64,000 nt of DNA from Oscillospiraceae bacterium (GCA_017519975.1 JAFWRM010000040.1:1-64000), one strand, 5' to 3'; shown: positions 8,122 through 15,768, counted from the stretch's first letter. The notes: generated by a model not told the origin, from the sequence alone. Numbers and translations: made by a program.

Positions 8122-9456
8122 TTAGCTTGGAGCATCTAAGTTAATACCCCATACCGCCAATTGAGAAATAAAATCATTCTCGTTCACGACATAACCTTCT
8201 AATCGTATTTCTTTTGCATTATCTGTAGAATCGTCAGGATTACTGAAACTCACAAAAACACACGTCCAAGGATGATGTATCTCACAGAACAACTCCGGGT
8301 ACTGATCGATTCCCTTTCTCATTTTCTTCGGGAGGAAAAAAGCACCTGTCACATAATCTTGGCTTTCTAAGCGGCAACCATTCTTCTCTTCAAACCCCGG
8401 CACTCCTTCAATGCAGCTATAATCTACATACTGCTTTGTCCTGATCCGTTCCCATGGGTATGTCTTTTTCAGAAATAGAAATCTTATGGTGATTCCATCC
8501 TTGCTGAAAACGATTGTTCGGTAATAGACCATAATCATCCGTAACGCTAATGCGGAAAATAATACCAGGAAGAAAATGAATATCGGAATAATATCGGACG
8601 AGGCAATGGTAAAAACGACTGCGCCTATCAATAGTACTATCAGTGGAACAATAAGTCTTTCGATGGCTCTGCTCCCTGGTGTCAGTATTATCTGAGCGTC
8701 TTCTGAAACCGGTTCTCTACCACTGCTTTTCTGTCCTTCCGGCGTTGTATGTTCTGGTATGACAGTCCTGATTTTCCATTTTTCAGCTCTTTTCGTTCTT
8801 CGTTCGTTTCTCTCTGCCACTTGCATGACGATTATGCATCCTGCTGCACCGAGAAGACATGAAGCCGCAACCAACATCAGCCACGCTCCCTGATAGATAA
8901 TCAGGAATAGCGGCCTTTTTACGATGCACCGGTTTGTGCCTGCCTCATTGTCGTGAAAGTAGATACTGGCACCGCGCATATAATAGTACCCGTCATCGGA
9001 TGATCTTGCGTCAATACTATCATCGTACAGTTTTTTCTCTATTTCCAGATAGGAATGGTAATCTGTATATGGAAGCGTTTTAATCAGCGTGCCATCTTTG
9101 AACAGGTACCAATTATTGTTTCTGTCCTCCAAGTAAGCATGCTCGCCATCAATTCCAAGACTTCCCCTGCCGTTCGTATCGTAAAAGGCATAGGAGGAAT
9201 AATAGTTCCCAGAAGGATCATATATCTGTAAAATCGCATATCGCTGATAAAGCACATAAAGGAATCCATCCAGACAGCAAAAATCCGTAATCTCAGACCA
9301 GTAGTTTTTTTCGTCAACAAAATAGTATAGGGTTCCTTGATCAACATTTTTGCTCAATTTAGCTGGCTGAATCGTACTGAAATAGAAGATATTGAAGGAA
9401 AACACAGCAGAGAAGGACAAGATTATTAAGCCCATCCTCACTTTTTCAGTTTTCAT
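8122..9456 (-). CDS. Membrane protein of unknown function, orphan in toxin island
   Basis: 444 residues from ATG 9456 (GGGG ten nt upstream; an alternative start 51 nt further out is possible). Topology by eye: TM1 at about 7-27, an external region of about 180 residues rich in Tyr/Asp (YYFVDEKNYWSE, GNYYSSYAFYDTNGRG, DDGYYYMRGASIYFHD) resembling beta-propeller or bPH-like repeats, TM2 at about 190-215, a charged cytoplasmic linker, a TM pair at about 275-315 (IVPLIVLLIGAVVFTIAS), then a soluble end with IVFSKDGITIRFLFLKKTYP that recalls bacterial PH-like domains. I cannot name a family. The position immediately 3' of a YD module breakpoint would suit an immunity-type gene, but the large size is unusual for that. 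Confidence 0.6.
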   Translation of the reverse strand: MKTEKVRMGLIILSFSAVFSFNIFYFSTIQPAKLSKNVDQGTLYYFVDEKNYWSEITDFCCLDGFLYVLYQRYAILQIYDPSGNYYSSYAFYDTNGRGSLGIDGEHAYLEDRNNNWYLFKDGTLIKTLPYTDYHSYLEIEKKLYDDSIDARSSDDGYYYMRGASIYFHDNEAGTNRCIVKRPLFLIIYQGAWLMLVAASCLLGAAGCIIVMQVAERNERRTKRAEKWKIRTVIPEHTTPEGQKSSGREPVSEDAQIILTPGSRAIERLIVPLIVLLIGAVVFTIASSDIIPIFIFFLVLFSALALRMIMVYYRTIVFSKDGITIRFLFLKKTYPWERIRTKQYVDYSCIEGVPGFEEKNGCRLESQDYVTGAFFLPKKMRKGIDQYPELFCEIHHPWTCVFVSFSNPDDSTDNAKEIRLEGYVVNENDFISQLAVWGINLDAPS

Positions 9457-9764
9457 ATTTTCTAACCCCCGAATGGAACCCTTTTTCTGTCGACCATAAA
9501 CAGACATAATAGTATTTACCTAATGAAACACATTTTTGAGGGGCGCCAATAGTTTTAACGACACCTAACGAAAAAGCTCTCCAACAATTACTAAATGCAA
9601 AGGACACCTTAGCAACAACTGCGCTGATTGAACAAGTCCTAAACTCTTGTTCATAACTCATACAACTTGTAAACTTCTCATTTCCCAGAATAAGTATCCA
9701 CATTGTCTATTTCGCCGGGGCTGCCTGGATTATCGTTGTCCCTGAGTTGTCAGTCAACCCCTTG
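9457..9764 (-). other. 308-bp gap with no convincing gene
   Basis: The minus strand has a Cys-rich 85-codon open frame (9446-9703) overlapping the next gene's start. It has no ribosome site and reads like decayed coding DNA. A short stretch reading NPGSPGEIDNVDTYSGK ends at a TGA near 9690. Nothing here can be assigned. Confidence 0.3.
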
Positions 9765-10931
9765 TTACTCTAACGGTTTTACCCTCATAAGATCATATAC
9801 CTTCTGCTGATCTATGCTTCCTTTGTGTTCTAGATGGAATTCACCGTCAATAATTGTCAGTTCATTATCAAAAACCGGTATCATTTCCCAGTAGCATCGA
9901 GGTCGTTCCTGTGTACCTGGTTTGTTTTTTCGAGGCATTATCAGACTGTAAAGATGTCTTTTCATTTCCTTCAAGTCAGAAATTCGAACATTAGAAATTG
10001 GCGTGTTAACACGAATCATTCTTGCTCCGTTTGACAGTGCTTCTTCATGTACTATTCCATCTTCCGGATTTACAAACCGTATCGTCTCCAATTCTAAGGT
10101 TGCTGGACTGGCTATATGTGCCCATCCAACTCCCATGAAATACAAATGTGTCACACAATTCCACAACAGAGTATCGTTTTGTTTTAATGGTCCTCGTTTT
10201 AGATACTCTCCGTAATATCGCACATATGATTCGCTACTCGGATTGATTTCAATCTGGATATTAACGTTTTCGTACTTTTCTGATAATTGTTTTCCGAATT
10301 GCAACATTCTTTCGGCCCAGCCATCTACCTCCTCTTCCAGACAATATAGTCCCGCTCTTAGACTAAACTCCCCCAAAAACAGATTGTCAGATCCCTCTTG
10401 TTTCTTTTTCCAGCAAAACCCGTGGATATCATGAGCAAAGTACTCTCCCAAATGAGCCTTGCCTTCAAGGTCAAATAATTGGAGAAGAGCTTTTTTATAA
10501 GTTACAGGATCACGCGTATACGGTTTAACATTCCGATAATAGTATTTTGTATAGTCGATTGACATATCTGCACCGGGAAAAGTCCTCAGACTGTTTGCTG
10601 GATGTGTTTTATACCGTTCAAACTCTTTATATGTTTTTTTGTTGTAAACAATTTCAGATTTAACATAGCCATAAAGATAAAAATCGTAGACTCCAAACTG
10701 CTTCTGAAAATTATATAGCGCAATTTGATCAGACAGCGCGACCTTGCGTGGAGAAGTACTCCAATACAGTACACAATTCTCCGAAAGACGCTCCATGAGA
10801 AAAGTATAAAAATCGTGAACCAGTCTGTCAGCAGTTTCACTCGGGAGGGAATAATATGTACCCAATAGTATAACCTGTCGACAATCAACTATCTCTCCAA
10901 GTTTTGTCGCTGCCGACCTCATTCCTTTCAT
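9765..10931 (-). CDS. Uncharacterised 388-residue soluble protein in a lipoprotein operon
   Basis: The start ATG 10931 overlaps the upstream lipoprotein stop (ATGA), so the genes are translationally coupled. The protein has no signal peptide and no transmembrane segment. It has many aromatic residues (KYYYRNVKPYTRDPV, GFCWKKKQEGSDNLF) and alternating alpha/beta character. One stretch, NVNIQIEINPSSESYVRYYG, looks like a beta-hairpin region. Length and composition recall large immunity-type proteins (DUF-class) of polymorphic toxin loci, but I recognise no family and no catalytic motif. It is the last gene of a three-gene unit 11508-9765 on the toxin-island minus strand. Function unknown. Confidence 0.65.
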   Translation of the reverse strand: MKGMRSAATKLGEIVDCRQVILLGTYYSLPSETADRLVHDFYTFLMERLSENCVLYWSTSPRKVALSDQIALYNFQKQFGVYDFYLYGYVKSEIVYNKKTYKEFERYKTHPANSLRTFPGADMSIDYTKYYYRNVKPYTRDPVTYKKALLQLFDLEGKAHLGEYFAHDIHGFCWKKKQEGSDNLFLGEFSLRAGLYCLEEEVDGWAERMLQFGKQLSEKYENVNIQIEINPSSESYVRYYGEYLKRGPLKQNDTLLWNCVTHLYFMGVGWAHIASPATLELETIRFVNPEDGIVHEEALSNGARMIRVNTPISNVRISDLKEMKRHLYSLIMPRKNKPGTQERPRCYWEMIPVFDNELTIIDGEFHLEHKGSIDQQKVYDLMRVKPLE

Positions 10932-11185
10932 CCTCCTTCCCAGCTATGTTCTTCGTCAAGGTCATAGCCGGAGAGCACCCCTTCGCCTTTAACAGTTCCT
11001 AAAATGGACATAAACTCCTTGACATAGTCCTTTGAACATTCTGTATGCATCCATTCCTGCGTATCACTCTGGGATGTTTCAGAATCTGAACGGTTTGCTT
11101 CAGGATCATTGGCAGTGGATGAGCATGAAGATAAAAAGATAAAAAGAACAAACGCCAAAACAAAAACAGCAGTTAGTTTTCTCAT
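10928..11185 (-). CDS. Small lipoprotein
   Basis: 85 residues. It begins MRKLTAVFVLAFVLFIFLSS, with lipobox Cys at residue 21 (LSSC), followed by a Ser/Asp/Glu-rich linker (NRSDSETSQSDTQE) and a short acidic end. It overlaps both neighbours by 4 bp, so it is in one operon with 11182-11508 and 9765-10931. A surface-anchored partner for the 388-residue protein is possible. No family recognised. Confidence 0.7.
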   Translation of the reverse strand: MRKLTAVFVLAFVLFIFLSSCSSTANDPEANRSDSETSQSDTQEWMHTECSKDYVKEFMSILGTVKGEGVLSGYDLDEEHSWEGG

Positions 11186-11508
11186 ATCCCGGAAACCTTT
11201 CTCTTTTTTGTCATCAATACTACTGTCTCCACAGGGCTTGGGACAACAGCGTGAACAACACCGTTAGCATCATATGTGTATACAGTTTGATTGGTATATA
11301 GTAATTTTACTTTTTCAATTAAACAACTATTATTGGGAAGCTTTGCAAGTACTGCTCTGGGAGAGTCACCAAAACATAAATTATATTGTTGAAGGACTGC
11401 TATTCTTCCGTTGTTCCGATTACATGAAGGTATTAACAGCATTACTAACAATACCGCAGAGAGCAAAGGTACAATCAGCAAAAGATACGTTCTCATTTTT
11501 CCCATCAT
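11182..11508 (-). CDS. Short membrane-anchored protein
   Basis: About 108 residues. Several starts are possible (GTG 11517, ATG 11508, ATG 11505, ATG 11496); GAGG at 11512-11515 favours 11508 or 11505. One hydrophobic N-terminal segment (YLLLIVPLLSAVLLVMLLIPSC) is followed by about 80 exported residues (GDSPRAVLAKLP, TNQTVYTYDANGVVHAVV). The Cys after the hydrophobic core may be a lipidation site, though the signal is long for that. First gene of the operon ending at 9765. Function unknown. Confidence 0.55.
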   Translation of the reverse strand: MMGKMRTYLLLIVPLLSAVLLVMLLIPSCNRNNGRIAVLQQYNLCFGDSPRAVLAKLPNNSCLIEKVKLLYTNQTVYTYDANGVVHAVVPSPVETVVLMTKKRKVSGI

Positions 11509-11520
11509 AAACCTCACATT

Positions 11521-11641
11521 TTAAGCGTCATCAAATGTCTTTACAATAAAGACTATTTCATCTCCCATTCCTTCTGACAGCGGTTTATCAAAAGCTGCGC
11601 TAGTATGCCCCGCATAATAAATCATGCCATCCTCAACTGCA
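11521..11641 (-). pseudogene. C-terminal remnant of a small gene, cut by the hairpin repeat
   Basis: Minus-strand codons reading VEDGMIYYAGHTSAAFDK followed by an acidic end (EIVFIVKTFDDA) to TAA 11521-11523. No start is available, because homology to the 5515 hairpin repeat begins at about 11641. It is probably the end of an immunity-sized gene interrupted by the repeat. Confidence 0.4.
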
Positions 11642-11647
11642 AAGGCC

Positions 11648-11684
11648 TACCGCCCGGGAGCACATGATATGCTTCCGGGTGGTC
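11648..11684 (-). repeat. YD-module hairpin repeat, copy 3
   Basis: TACCGCCCGGGAGC (11648-11661) pairs with GCTTCCGGGTGGTCA (11671-11684) with few mismatches. The flanking sequence matches that of copy 1 (5515-5550), including ATTCTGAATC a few bases beyond. As read leftwards it would be a GC-rich terminator-like hairpin without a long U-tract. Confidence 0.5.
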
Positions 11685-11743
11685 ATTCTTTGTTTGATTC
11701 TGAATCACTGGAACAGGGTACTCCTTTTTATCCCATCAGCCTC

Positions 11744-11774
11744 GCAAGACAAAAGAACCGTCCCCCTGTCTTGC
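11744..11774. repeat. Small palindromic element with AGAACCGTCCCC core
   Basis: GCAAGACA (11744-11751) and TGTCTTGC (11767-11774) are perfect inverted repeats enclosing AAAGAACCGTCCCCC. The core recurs at 8057-8068. It marks the point where module C loses homology to modules A and B. It resembles REP/MITE-like small palindromes. Confidence 0.5.
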
Positions 11775-11775
11775 G

Positions 11776-12215
11776 CTTGCCGCCCCGACGCTGTCATAGT
11801 CGATGTGCAGCGTGTCGCTGCCCTTCGTAACGTCCGTCAGCTGGCCATCGATGTAGATATACTTCGCAGTGATGCCGTTTACCGTCTTCATCGTCCGCAG
11901 GCCGTCCGCGTCGTAGCTGAAGTTCACCGTAGTTCCGCTCTTGCTCATCCCGGACAGCTGCCTGCCGTGCTGCCACGTGTACGTCCATTCCCCGTCGGTC
12001 AGCAGGTTCCCGATGGTATCCGTCGTGACGTTGGTGTTATTGACGGCTGTCAGCAGATCCTTCCAGCCGCCGTCCCCATAGGTGAACGTCTTCGAACTCA
12101 GCGCCGTTCCCACGGTCCCCGTGGTGGTGTAGGCGTATTCCGTTTTGCTTAGAATGTTCCCACCGTTATCGTAGGTGTATACCCACGTCCTGTTCGCCGC
12201 CTGGATGTTCCGGCT
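11776..12215 (-). pseudogene. YD-repeat module C, lacking core end and tip
   Basis: Minus-strand YD repeats: RTWVYTYDNGGNILSKTEY, TFTYGDGGWKDLLTAVNN, GEWTYTWQHGRQLSGMSKSG, FSYDADGLRTMKTVNG, YIYIDGQLTDVTKGSD. It overlaps the 5' part of modules A and B and extends about 150 bp further upstream than they do, but stops at DYDSVGAAS where the palindromic element at 11744-11774 intervenes. There is no toxin tip. At its 5' end the reading frame runs directly into the LytTR cassette (12218-12299), so a promoter-bearing unit and a YD fragment have been joined here. Confidence 0.75.
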
Positions 12216-12217
12216 CC

Positions 12218-12299
12218 ATCGTAACAAAATCTTTCGTTTTGAAAACCCTTTCTGCAGAACTGCAAGGAAATTGCGCAAAACTGCAAGTTTTATGGGGTC
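12218..12299 (-). repeat. LytTR-box promoter cassette, copy 2 (leftward)
   Basis: Aligns over its full 82 bp with 3474-3555. Minus strand: CTTGCAGTT boxes at 12287-12279 and 12266-12258 (21-bp period), -35 GTTTTC (12246-12241), 17 nt, extended -10 TGTTACGAT (hexamer 12223-12218). It reads into YD module C. It lies only about 130 bp from the divergent LytTR regulator gene at 12429. Confidence 0.6.
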
Positions 12300-12352
12300 T
12301 TGGACAGATTCTGTCTTCTTTTCTCTTTCGTTTTTCCCAACAATGCTAAAAA

Positions 12353-12381
12353 TTGACATAGGTCAATTCTTCATTTAGAAT
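12353..12381 (+). promoter_or_regulatory. Strong sigma-A promoter of the two-component operon
   Basis: TTGACA (12353-12358), 17 nt, TAGAAT (12376-12381). ATTGAC-N4-GTCAAT (12352-12367), a perfect inverted repeat, overlaps the -35 and may be an operator. Confidence 0.7.
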
Positions 12382-12413
12382 GTCCTTGCCTTTCGTTGGC
12401 AAGGACGTTTTTT
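12382..12413 (+). terminator. Hairpin with U-tract just before the regulator gene
   Basis: GTCCTTGCC (12382-12390), loop TTTCGTT, GGCAAGGAC (12398-12406), then GTTTTTT. It is a perfect 9-bp intrinsic-terminator shape. The promoter at 12353-12381 would start within its 5' arm (about 12388), so it mainly blocks read-through from further left. Confidence 0.55.
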
Positions 12414-12428
12414 ATGGGGAGTTGGAAA

Positions 12429-13127
12429 ATGAAAATCCTGATCTGCGATGATGACCCTCAGTCTTTGCGTCTCTTATCACTTCACGTACAGGAGTATATG
12501 AGCAGTCATTTCTATCCCGCGAGAATCGTTGCAACTGAAGATCCTGCTTCCGTCCTTGCCGGCACTGAAACATTTGACATCGCTTTTCTGGACATACAGA
12601 TGGATCAACTTGATGGAATTCGTCTGGGAATGGAACTGAAAAAGCGCAATCCTTTGATCATACTGTTTTTTGTTACCAACTATAATGAATACATCGACAG
12701 TGCGATGGATCTGAGTGCCTTCCGTTATTTTAAAAAACCGTTCGACGTGACTCGCCTGTACTCTGGTTTGGATAAAGCGATGGAGTATCTGGATCGTTCC
12801 TGCGTCTATGTCTTTGCAAAATCTGAATCAGAGGATCATCGGATATACGTTGACGACATTCTATACGTCACCCGCGAGGGACGTCAGGTTTCCATTTATA
12901 CGAATACCGGTTCTTTTTCAACAAAGGATAGCTTTGAAGCTTTTTGTGATAAGCTATCTCCTTCTTTTTTCTACCTGGTGCATAAGTCCTTTTTTGTGAA
13001 TCTTCATCATATCAGCAAGTATGCCTATACGGAATTGACTATGACGAACGGGACCCGCATATCAGTTGCTCCCCGGAAACAGTCTGCATTCCACCAATTC
13101 TGGTTTGAGTACCTGAGGAGGCATTGA
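12429..13127 (+). CDS. LytTR-family response regulator (AgrA/VirR-like)
   Basis: 232 residues. ATG 12429 is chosen for GGGGAG 7 nt upstream. The N-terminal receiver domain has the acidic pocket DDD at 7-9, the phosphoacceptor D55 in FLDIQMD, and the conserved Lys in RYFKKPFD near 100-107. The C-terminal part (about 135-232) is a LytTR DNA-binding domain: IYVDDILYVTREGRQVSIYT, FFYLVHKSFFVNLHHI, and the terminal RISVAPRKQSAFHQFWFEYL. The LytTR family binds tandem 9-bp boxes on one DNA face, which are present at 12258-12287 and 3514-3543. Its stop nearly touches the kinase gene at 13130. Probable job: activating the leftward cassettes. No agrB/agrD-like peptide genes are nearby, so the signal is unknown. 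Confidence 0.9.
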   Translation: MKILICDDDPQSLRLLSLHVQEYMSSHFYPARIVATEDPASVLAGTETFDIAFLDIQMDQLDGIRLGMELKKRNPLIILFFVTNYNEYIDSAMDLSAFRYFKKPFDVTRLYSGLDKAMEYLDRSCVYVFAKSESEDHRIYVDDILYVTREGRQVSIYTNTGSFSTKDSFEAFCDKLSPSFFYLVHKSFFVNLHHISKYAYTELTMTNGTRISVAPRKQSAFHQFWFEYLRRH

Positions 13128-13129
13128 TC

Positions 13130-14446
13130 ATGCTTTCTATTCTGCCTTCCACCATTGCCTTCCAGCTTCAGATGGCGATCCTGTATTTTTTCTTTTCCAG
13201 CATAACGAAGGTCAGAAAGAACCATCTATTAAGCATCATTATCGGGATTGCAGTGTTTGAAGCCGCCGCAGTCATCAACGTTGTTTTTTCAAATACGATC
13301 TGGATCAACTTCCTTGTCGCTTTTTTGTCAAATCTGCTCTTTGCTTATCTTTGTTTCAGAATTGATCTCCATATCGCTGCGATTTATGCCGTCATTCTTC
13401 TCATTCTATATACTGCGGTCGAATTCGCCACGATTTTTGCGTTCTCCTCTGTTTTCGGCAATACCAGAGACTATAATTCAGACCTCTCTGTTCTGGTGAT
13501 AAACGGTGCGGTCTGCAAGACCCTGTTTTTCCTTATCTGTCTGATCCTGAGCCAGCTGATTCGCAACAAAAGGACAGATTTCCGTTATCCAATGTCGTTT
13601 TACGTTTTTCCTTCAGTAACCGCCCTGTGTCTGCTCGTTTTCTGGTTCATCTGCACGAATCCATCTGTCAGCAGCAAGGAAAGACTGCTTCTCGCGTGCA
13701 TCAGCATTGTTTTGTTTGCCACAAACTTTTTCCTGTTTCTGACTTATACCAGGCGTCTTGAAAAAGACATAGAATATATCCGAATCAAGAGCGAAAACGA
13801 CGAATTATTGAAAGAGCACTCCTATTACAACATTCTGGAGCATCAGAATCAGGAATTACTGAGATATGCCCATGACGCGAAAAATCACCTGAGTGCCATT
13901 AGGCTATTGAATCAGGACCCCCAGATAGACCGCTATCTTAACGCATTGTCCGAACAGCTTGAACGCTATGCCAATAACAGCCATAGCGGGAACAAAATGC
14001 TGGACGTAATCATCGATAAATACGTAACGGAATGTGAGCTTCAAGGAATCTCTTTCTCCTACGACGTGCGCACATACAACCTTTCTGCAGTTGAGGATAT
14101 CGATCTGGTCGCTATTCTCGGAAATCTGTTGGATAACGCTGTCACTGCGGCAGCCGGTTCTGAAATGAAGACGATTTCATTGGAAACAGCTATCAGGAAT
14201 TCTTTTGGTGTTTTGATTATTACCAACAGTTGCGATGCTCCACCTCGATATGAGCATAACATTTTGGTCACCACAAAAGATGAAGCGCGTCTCCATGGTT
14301 TTGGCATGAAAAGCGTTCGCCGGGTTCTTAAGAAATATGATGGTGAAATGCGCTGGGAGTACAGCCGGGAAGACCGTCAGTTTGTTATGACAGTCATGCT
14401 TGACAAGCAGGGTATCACAGCATACGGAACGCCGAAAAACGACTGA
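13130..14446 (+). CDS. AgrC/VirS-like sensor histidine kinase (GHKL type)
   Basis: 438 residues. ATG 13130 has GGAGG 8 nt upstream; the TTG at 13124 is less likely. About six membrane-spanning segments fill residues 1-205 (MLSILPSTIAFQLQMAILYF, LVAFLSNLLFAYLCF, AAIYAVILLILYTAVEFATI, FVLIC-type helices). A coiled linker is followed by the H-box HDAKNHLSAIRLL (His near 248), the N-box GNLLDNAVTAA near 330, and the glycine loop HGFGMKSVRR near 390. This is the HATPase_c_5/GHKL kinase of peptide-sensing quorum systems. The final steps are coupled to the upstream regulator gene. The sensed ligand is not shown by the sequence. Confidence 0.9.
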   Translation: MLSILPSTIAFQLQMAILYFFFSSITKVRKNHLLSIIIGIAVFEAAAVINVVFSNTIWINFLVAFLSNLLFAYLCFRIDLHIAAIYAVILLILYTAVEFATIFAFSSVFGNTRDYNSDLSVLVINGAVCKTLFFLICLILSQLIRNKRTDFRYPMSFYVFPSVTALCLLVFWFICTNPSVSSKERLLLACISIVLFATNFFLFLTYTRRLEKDIEYIRIKSENDELLKEHSYYNILEHQNQELLRYAHDAKNHLSAIRLLNQDPQIDRYLNALSEQLERYANNSHSGNKMLDVIIDKYVTECELQGISFSYDVRTYNLSAVEDIDLVAILGNLLDNAVTAAAGSEMKTISLETAIRNSFGVLIITNSCDAPPRYEHNILVTTKDEARLHGFGMKSVRRVLKKYDGEMRWEYSREDRQFVMTVMLDKQGITAYGTPKND

Positions 14447-14512
14447 TATATATATCCGGTACTGCGTTCATCTAACACGCCTCATATTTCACGTTCATAA
14501 TTCCTGCCCTGT

Positions 14513-14538
14513 TCCTGCCGTAAGGCAGGATCTTTTTT
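14513..14538 (+). terminator. Intrinsic terminator of the two-component operon
   Basis: TCCTGCC (14513-14519), loop GTAA, GGCAGGA (14524-14530), then TCTTTTTT, 67 nt after the kinase stop. Confidence 0.75.
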
Positions 14539-14769
14539 CGAAAAAAATTTTTCCCCTGGGTTCACCATTTTGGCAAAAAAGTTCCAAGAGGGTAAGAGGG
14601 GCGTTCCTCCAGAAATTATATAAAATTCCCCCAAAAGCGAAAATTCTGTTTGTTAAACGGGAATTTTTTCCGCAATTACTATATGGAGACTATTACTCCA
14701 CTGAACCTTGAAAACTGAACATAGCTGCCAAAGACCAAAGCGCAAAAACATCAACTTGGAAAGGAATGA
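14539..14769. other. AT-rich spacer with a second terminator-like inverted repeat
   Basis: AAAATTCCC (14622-14630) pairs with GGGAATTTT (14659-14667), followed by TTCC. CCTTGAAAACTGAACATAG near 14704 resembles the conserved leader words found beside rRNA genes and in some integrative elements, but no rRNA is present. No gene seen. Confidence 0.35.
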
Positions 14770-14936
14770 TCGTATCAGTTCATCGACAGGATCGTGGTAT
14801 ACGCCCCGAAATACCTGGACGGAAAACGTCATCAGGTGGTGGATATCTTCTACAGCGGCGTCGGTATTCTGAACGAGCTGAGTTCCGAAGAGATGGAAGA
14901 GGCGTTCCAGAAAAGCCTTGCGGAACAGGCGCAGGG
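14770..14936 (+). pseudogene. C-terminal remnant of a serine recombinase (DUF4368-like end)
   Basis: The frame opens after TGA 14767-14769 and reads YQFIDRIVVYAPKYLDGKRH, then QVVDIFYSGVG and a Glu-rich tail. The pattern FI(D/E)(K/R)IVV-h-x-P-G-x-R-x-Q-x-V-(D/E)I-(F/Y)Y is the C-terminal strand pair of large serine recombinases of Clostridial integrative elements. Only about 55 codons remain. It is open in frame into the following thioesterase, but a promoter in between (14978-15006) shows they are separate. It marks the right edge of the island. Confidence 0.55.
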
Positions 14937-14962
14937 CACATTCCTTATGGAGTGTGCCCTGC
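14931..14962. other. Perfect 10-bp inverted repeat at the island edge
   Basis: GCAGGGCACA (14931-14940), 12-nt loop, TGTGCCCTGC (14953-14962). No U-tract. It lies between the recombinase remnant and the thioesterase promoter; possible recombination-site arm or mRNA hairpin. Confidence 0.35.
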
Positions 14963-14977
14963 GGCCTGGGCGCTTTC

Positions 14978-15006
14978 TTGACAATCGTTCCTCTCCCTAC
15001 TACAAT
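14978..15006 (+). promoter_or_regulatory. Consensus sigma-A promoter for the thioesterase operon
   Basis: TTGACA (14978-14983), 17 nt, TACAAT (15001-15006). Transcription would begin near 15013, after the recombinase remnant, which fixes the start of the next gene. Confidence 0.75.
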
Positions 15007-15036
15007 CTTGGTGACTTTGAAAAAGGGGGGGACTGT

Positions 15037-15768
15037 TTGCGGGCCGTTCTGAAAAAACAGATCATGATCCTGCCCGGGATGTGCGACAGCACCGCCCGTC
15101 TCGGCGTTCCGGACGCCTTTGCCCTGTGCATGGACCTGGCGACGGAGCACGCGGAGGAGCTCGGATGCGGGCTGAACGCCCTGATGCCCCAGGGAAAGTT
15201 CTGGCTCACGGTAAAAACAAAGCTGCGGTTTTTCCGCCGTCCGCGAATGACGGAGACCGTCACCGCTTCCACCTGGCCGGAAAAACCCGGCGCCATGCGC
15301 TGCGTGAGAGATTACCTTGTCTGTTCCGGAGACGAGATCCTTGTCGCCGGGAAGACCCAGTGGGCGATCATCAACAACGGCAGCGGCCGGCTGGAGAGCA
15401 TGGACGGGATCTATCCGGAGGGGCTCGAGCTGAGCACGGACCAGGCCCTGCCGGAACCCTTTGCGCGGGTAGATGTCTCCTTCCCTCAGGAGCCGTTCGC
15501 TTCCTACGCCGTCCGTTCCACCGACATTGACCTCGGCGGACACATGAACAACGCAGCCTATGTGCGCGCTCTTGCCGGTCTTTTTCCCTCCCGGGAATGG
15601 AACGGCATGCGCATCCGGGACGTGGACGTGCTGTTCCGCTCCCCCTGTTATGAGGGAAACACGCTGCTGTTTTACCGGCAGCAGACGGGAGAAGACCTTG
15701 CCCTGCGGGCCGCGCTGCCCGATGGGCGGGAAGTGCTTCTCGCCCTGATCCGATCCGGAAAGGAATGA
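15037..15768 (+). CDS. Acyl-ACP thioesterase (FatA/Fat family)
   Basis: 243 residues if started at TTG 15037, which has a G-rich ribosome site (AAAAGGGGGGG) five nt upstream and lies just after the promoter at 14978-15006; ATG 15064 is the alternative. Two tandem hot-dog domains: the first with GMCDSTARLGVPDAFALCMD and WLTVKTKLRFFRRPRMTETV, the second with DIDLGGHMNNAAYVRAL, where the H-x-N of GGHMNN is the usual acyl-ACP thioesterase signature. Hydrolyses acyl-ACP to free fatty acid in the cytoplasm, ending fatty acid synthesis. Length fits the family (about 240-260). The longer open frame to 14770 is an accidental fusion with recombinase debris. Overlaps the next gene by 4 bp. Confidence 0.8.
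   Translation: MRAVLKKQIMILPGMCDSTARLGVPDAFALCMDLATEHAEELGCGLNALMPQGKFWLTVKTKLRFFRRPRMTETVTASTWPEKPGAMRCVRDYLVCSGDEILVAGKTQWAIINNGSGRLESMDGIYPEGLELSTDQALPEPFARVDVSFPQEPFASYAVRSTDIDLGGHMNNAAYVRALAGLFPSREWNGMRIRDVDVLFRSPCYEGNTLLFYRQQTGEDLALRAALPDGREVLLALIRSGKE

Noticed and set aside
9446..9703. 85-residue Cys-rich gene
   Set aside because: No ribosome site, overlap with the start of the membrane gene, and no recognisable fold.
12300..14540. agrB/agrD-like autoinducer genes with the LytTR system
   Set aside because: No small peptide gene or AgrB-like membrane protease is present on either strand between 11.5 and 15 kb.
14794..15036. Thioesterase with a recombinase-like N-terminal domain
   Set aside because: A consensus promoter lies inside the supposed N-terminus and a G-rich ribosome site precedes TTG 15037. 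The join is accidental.
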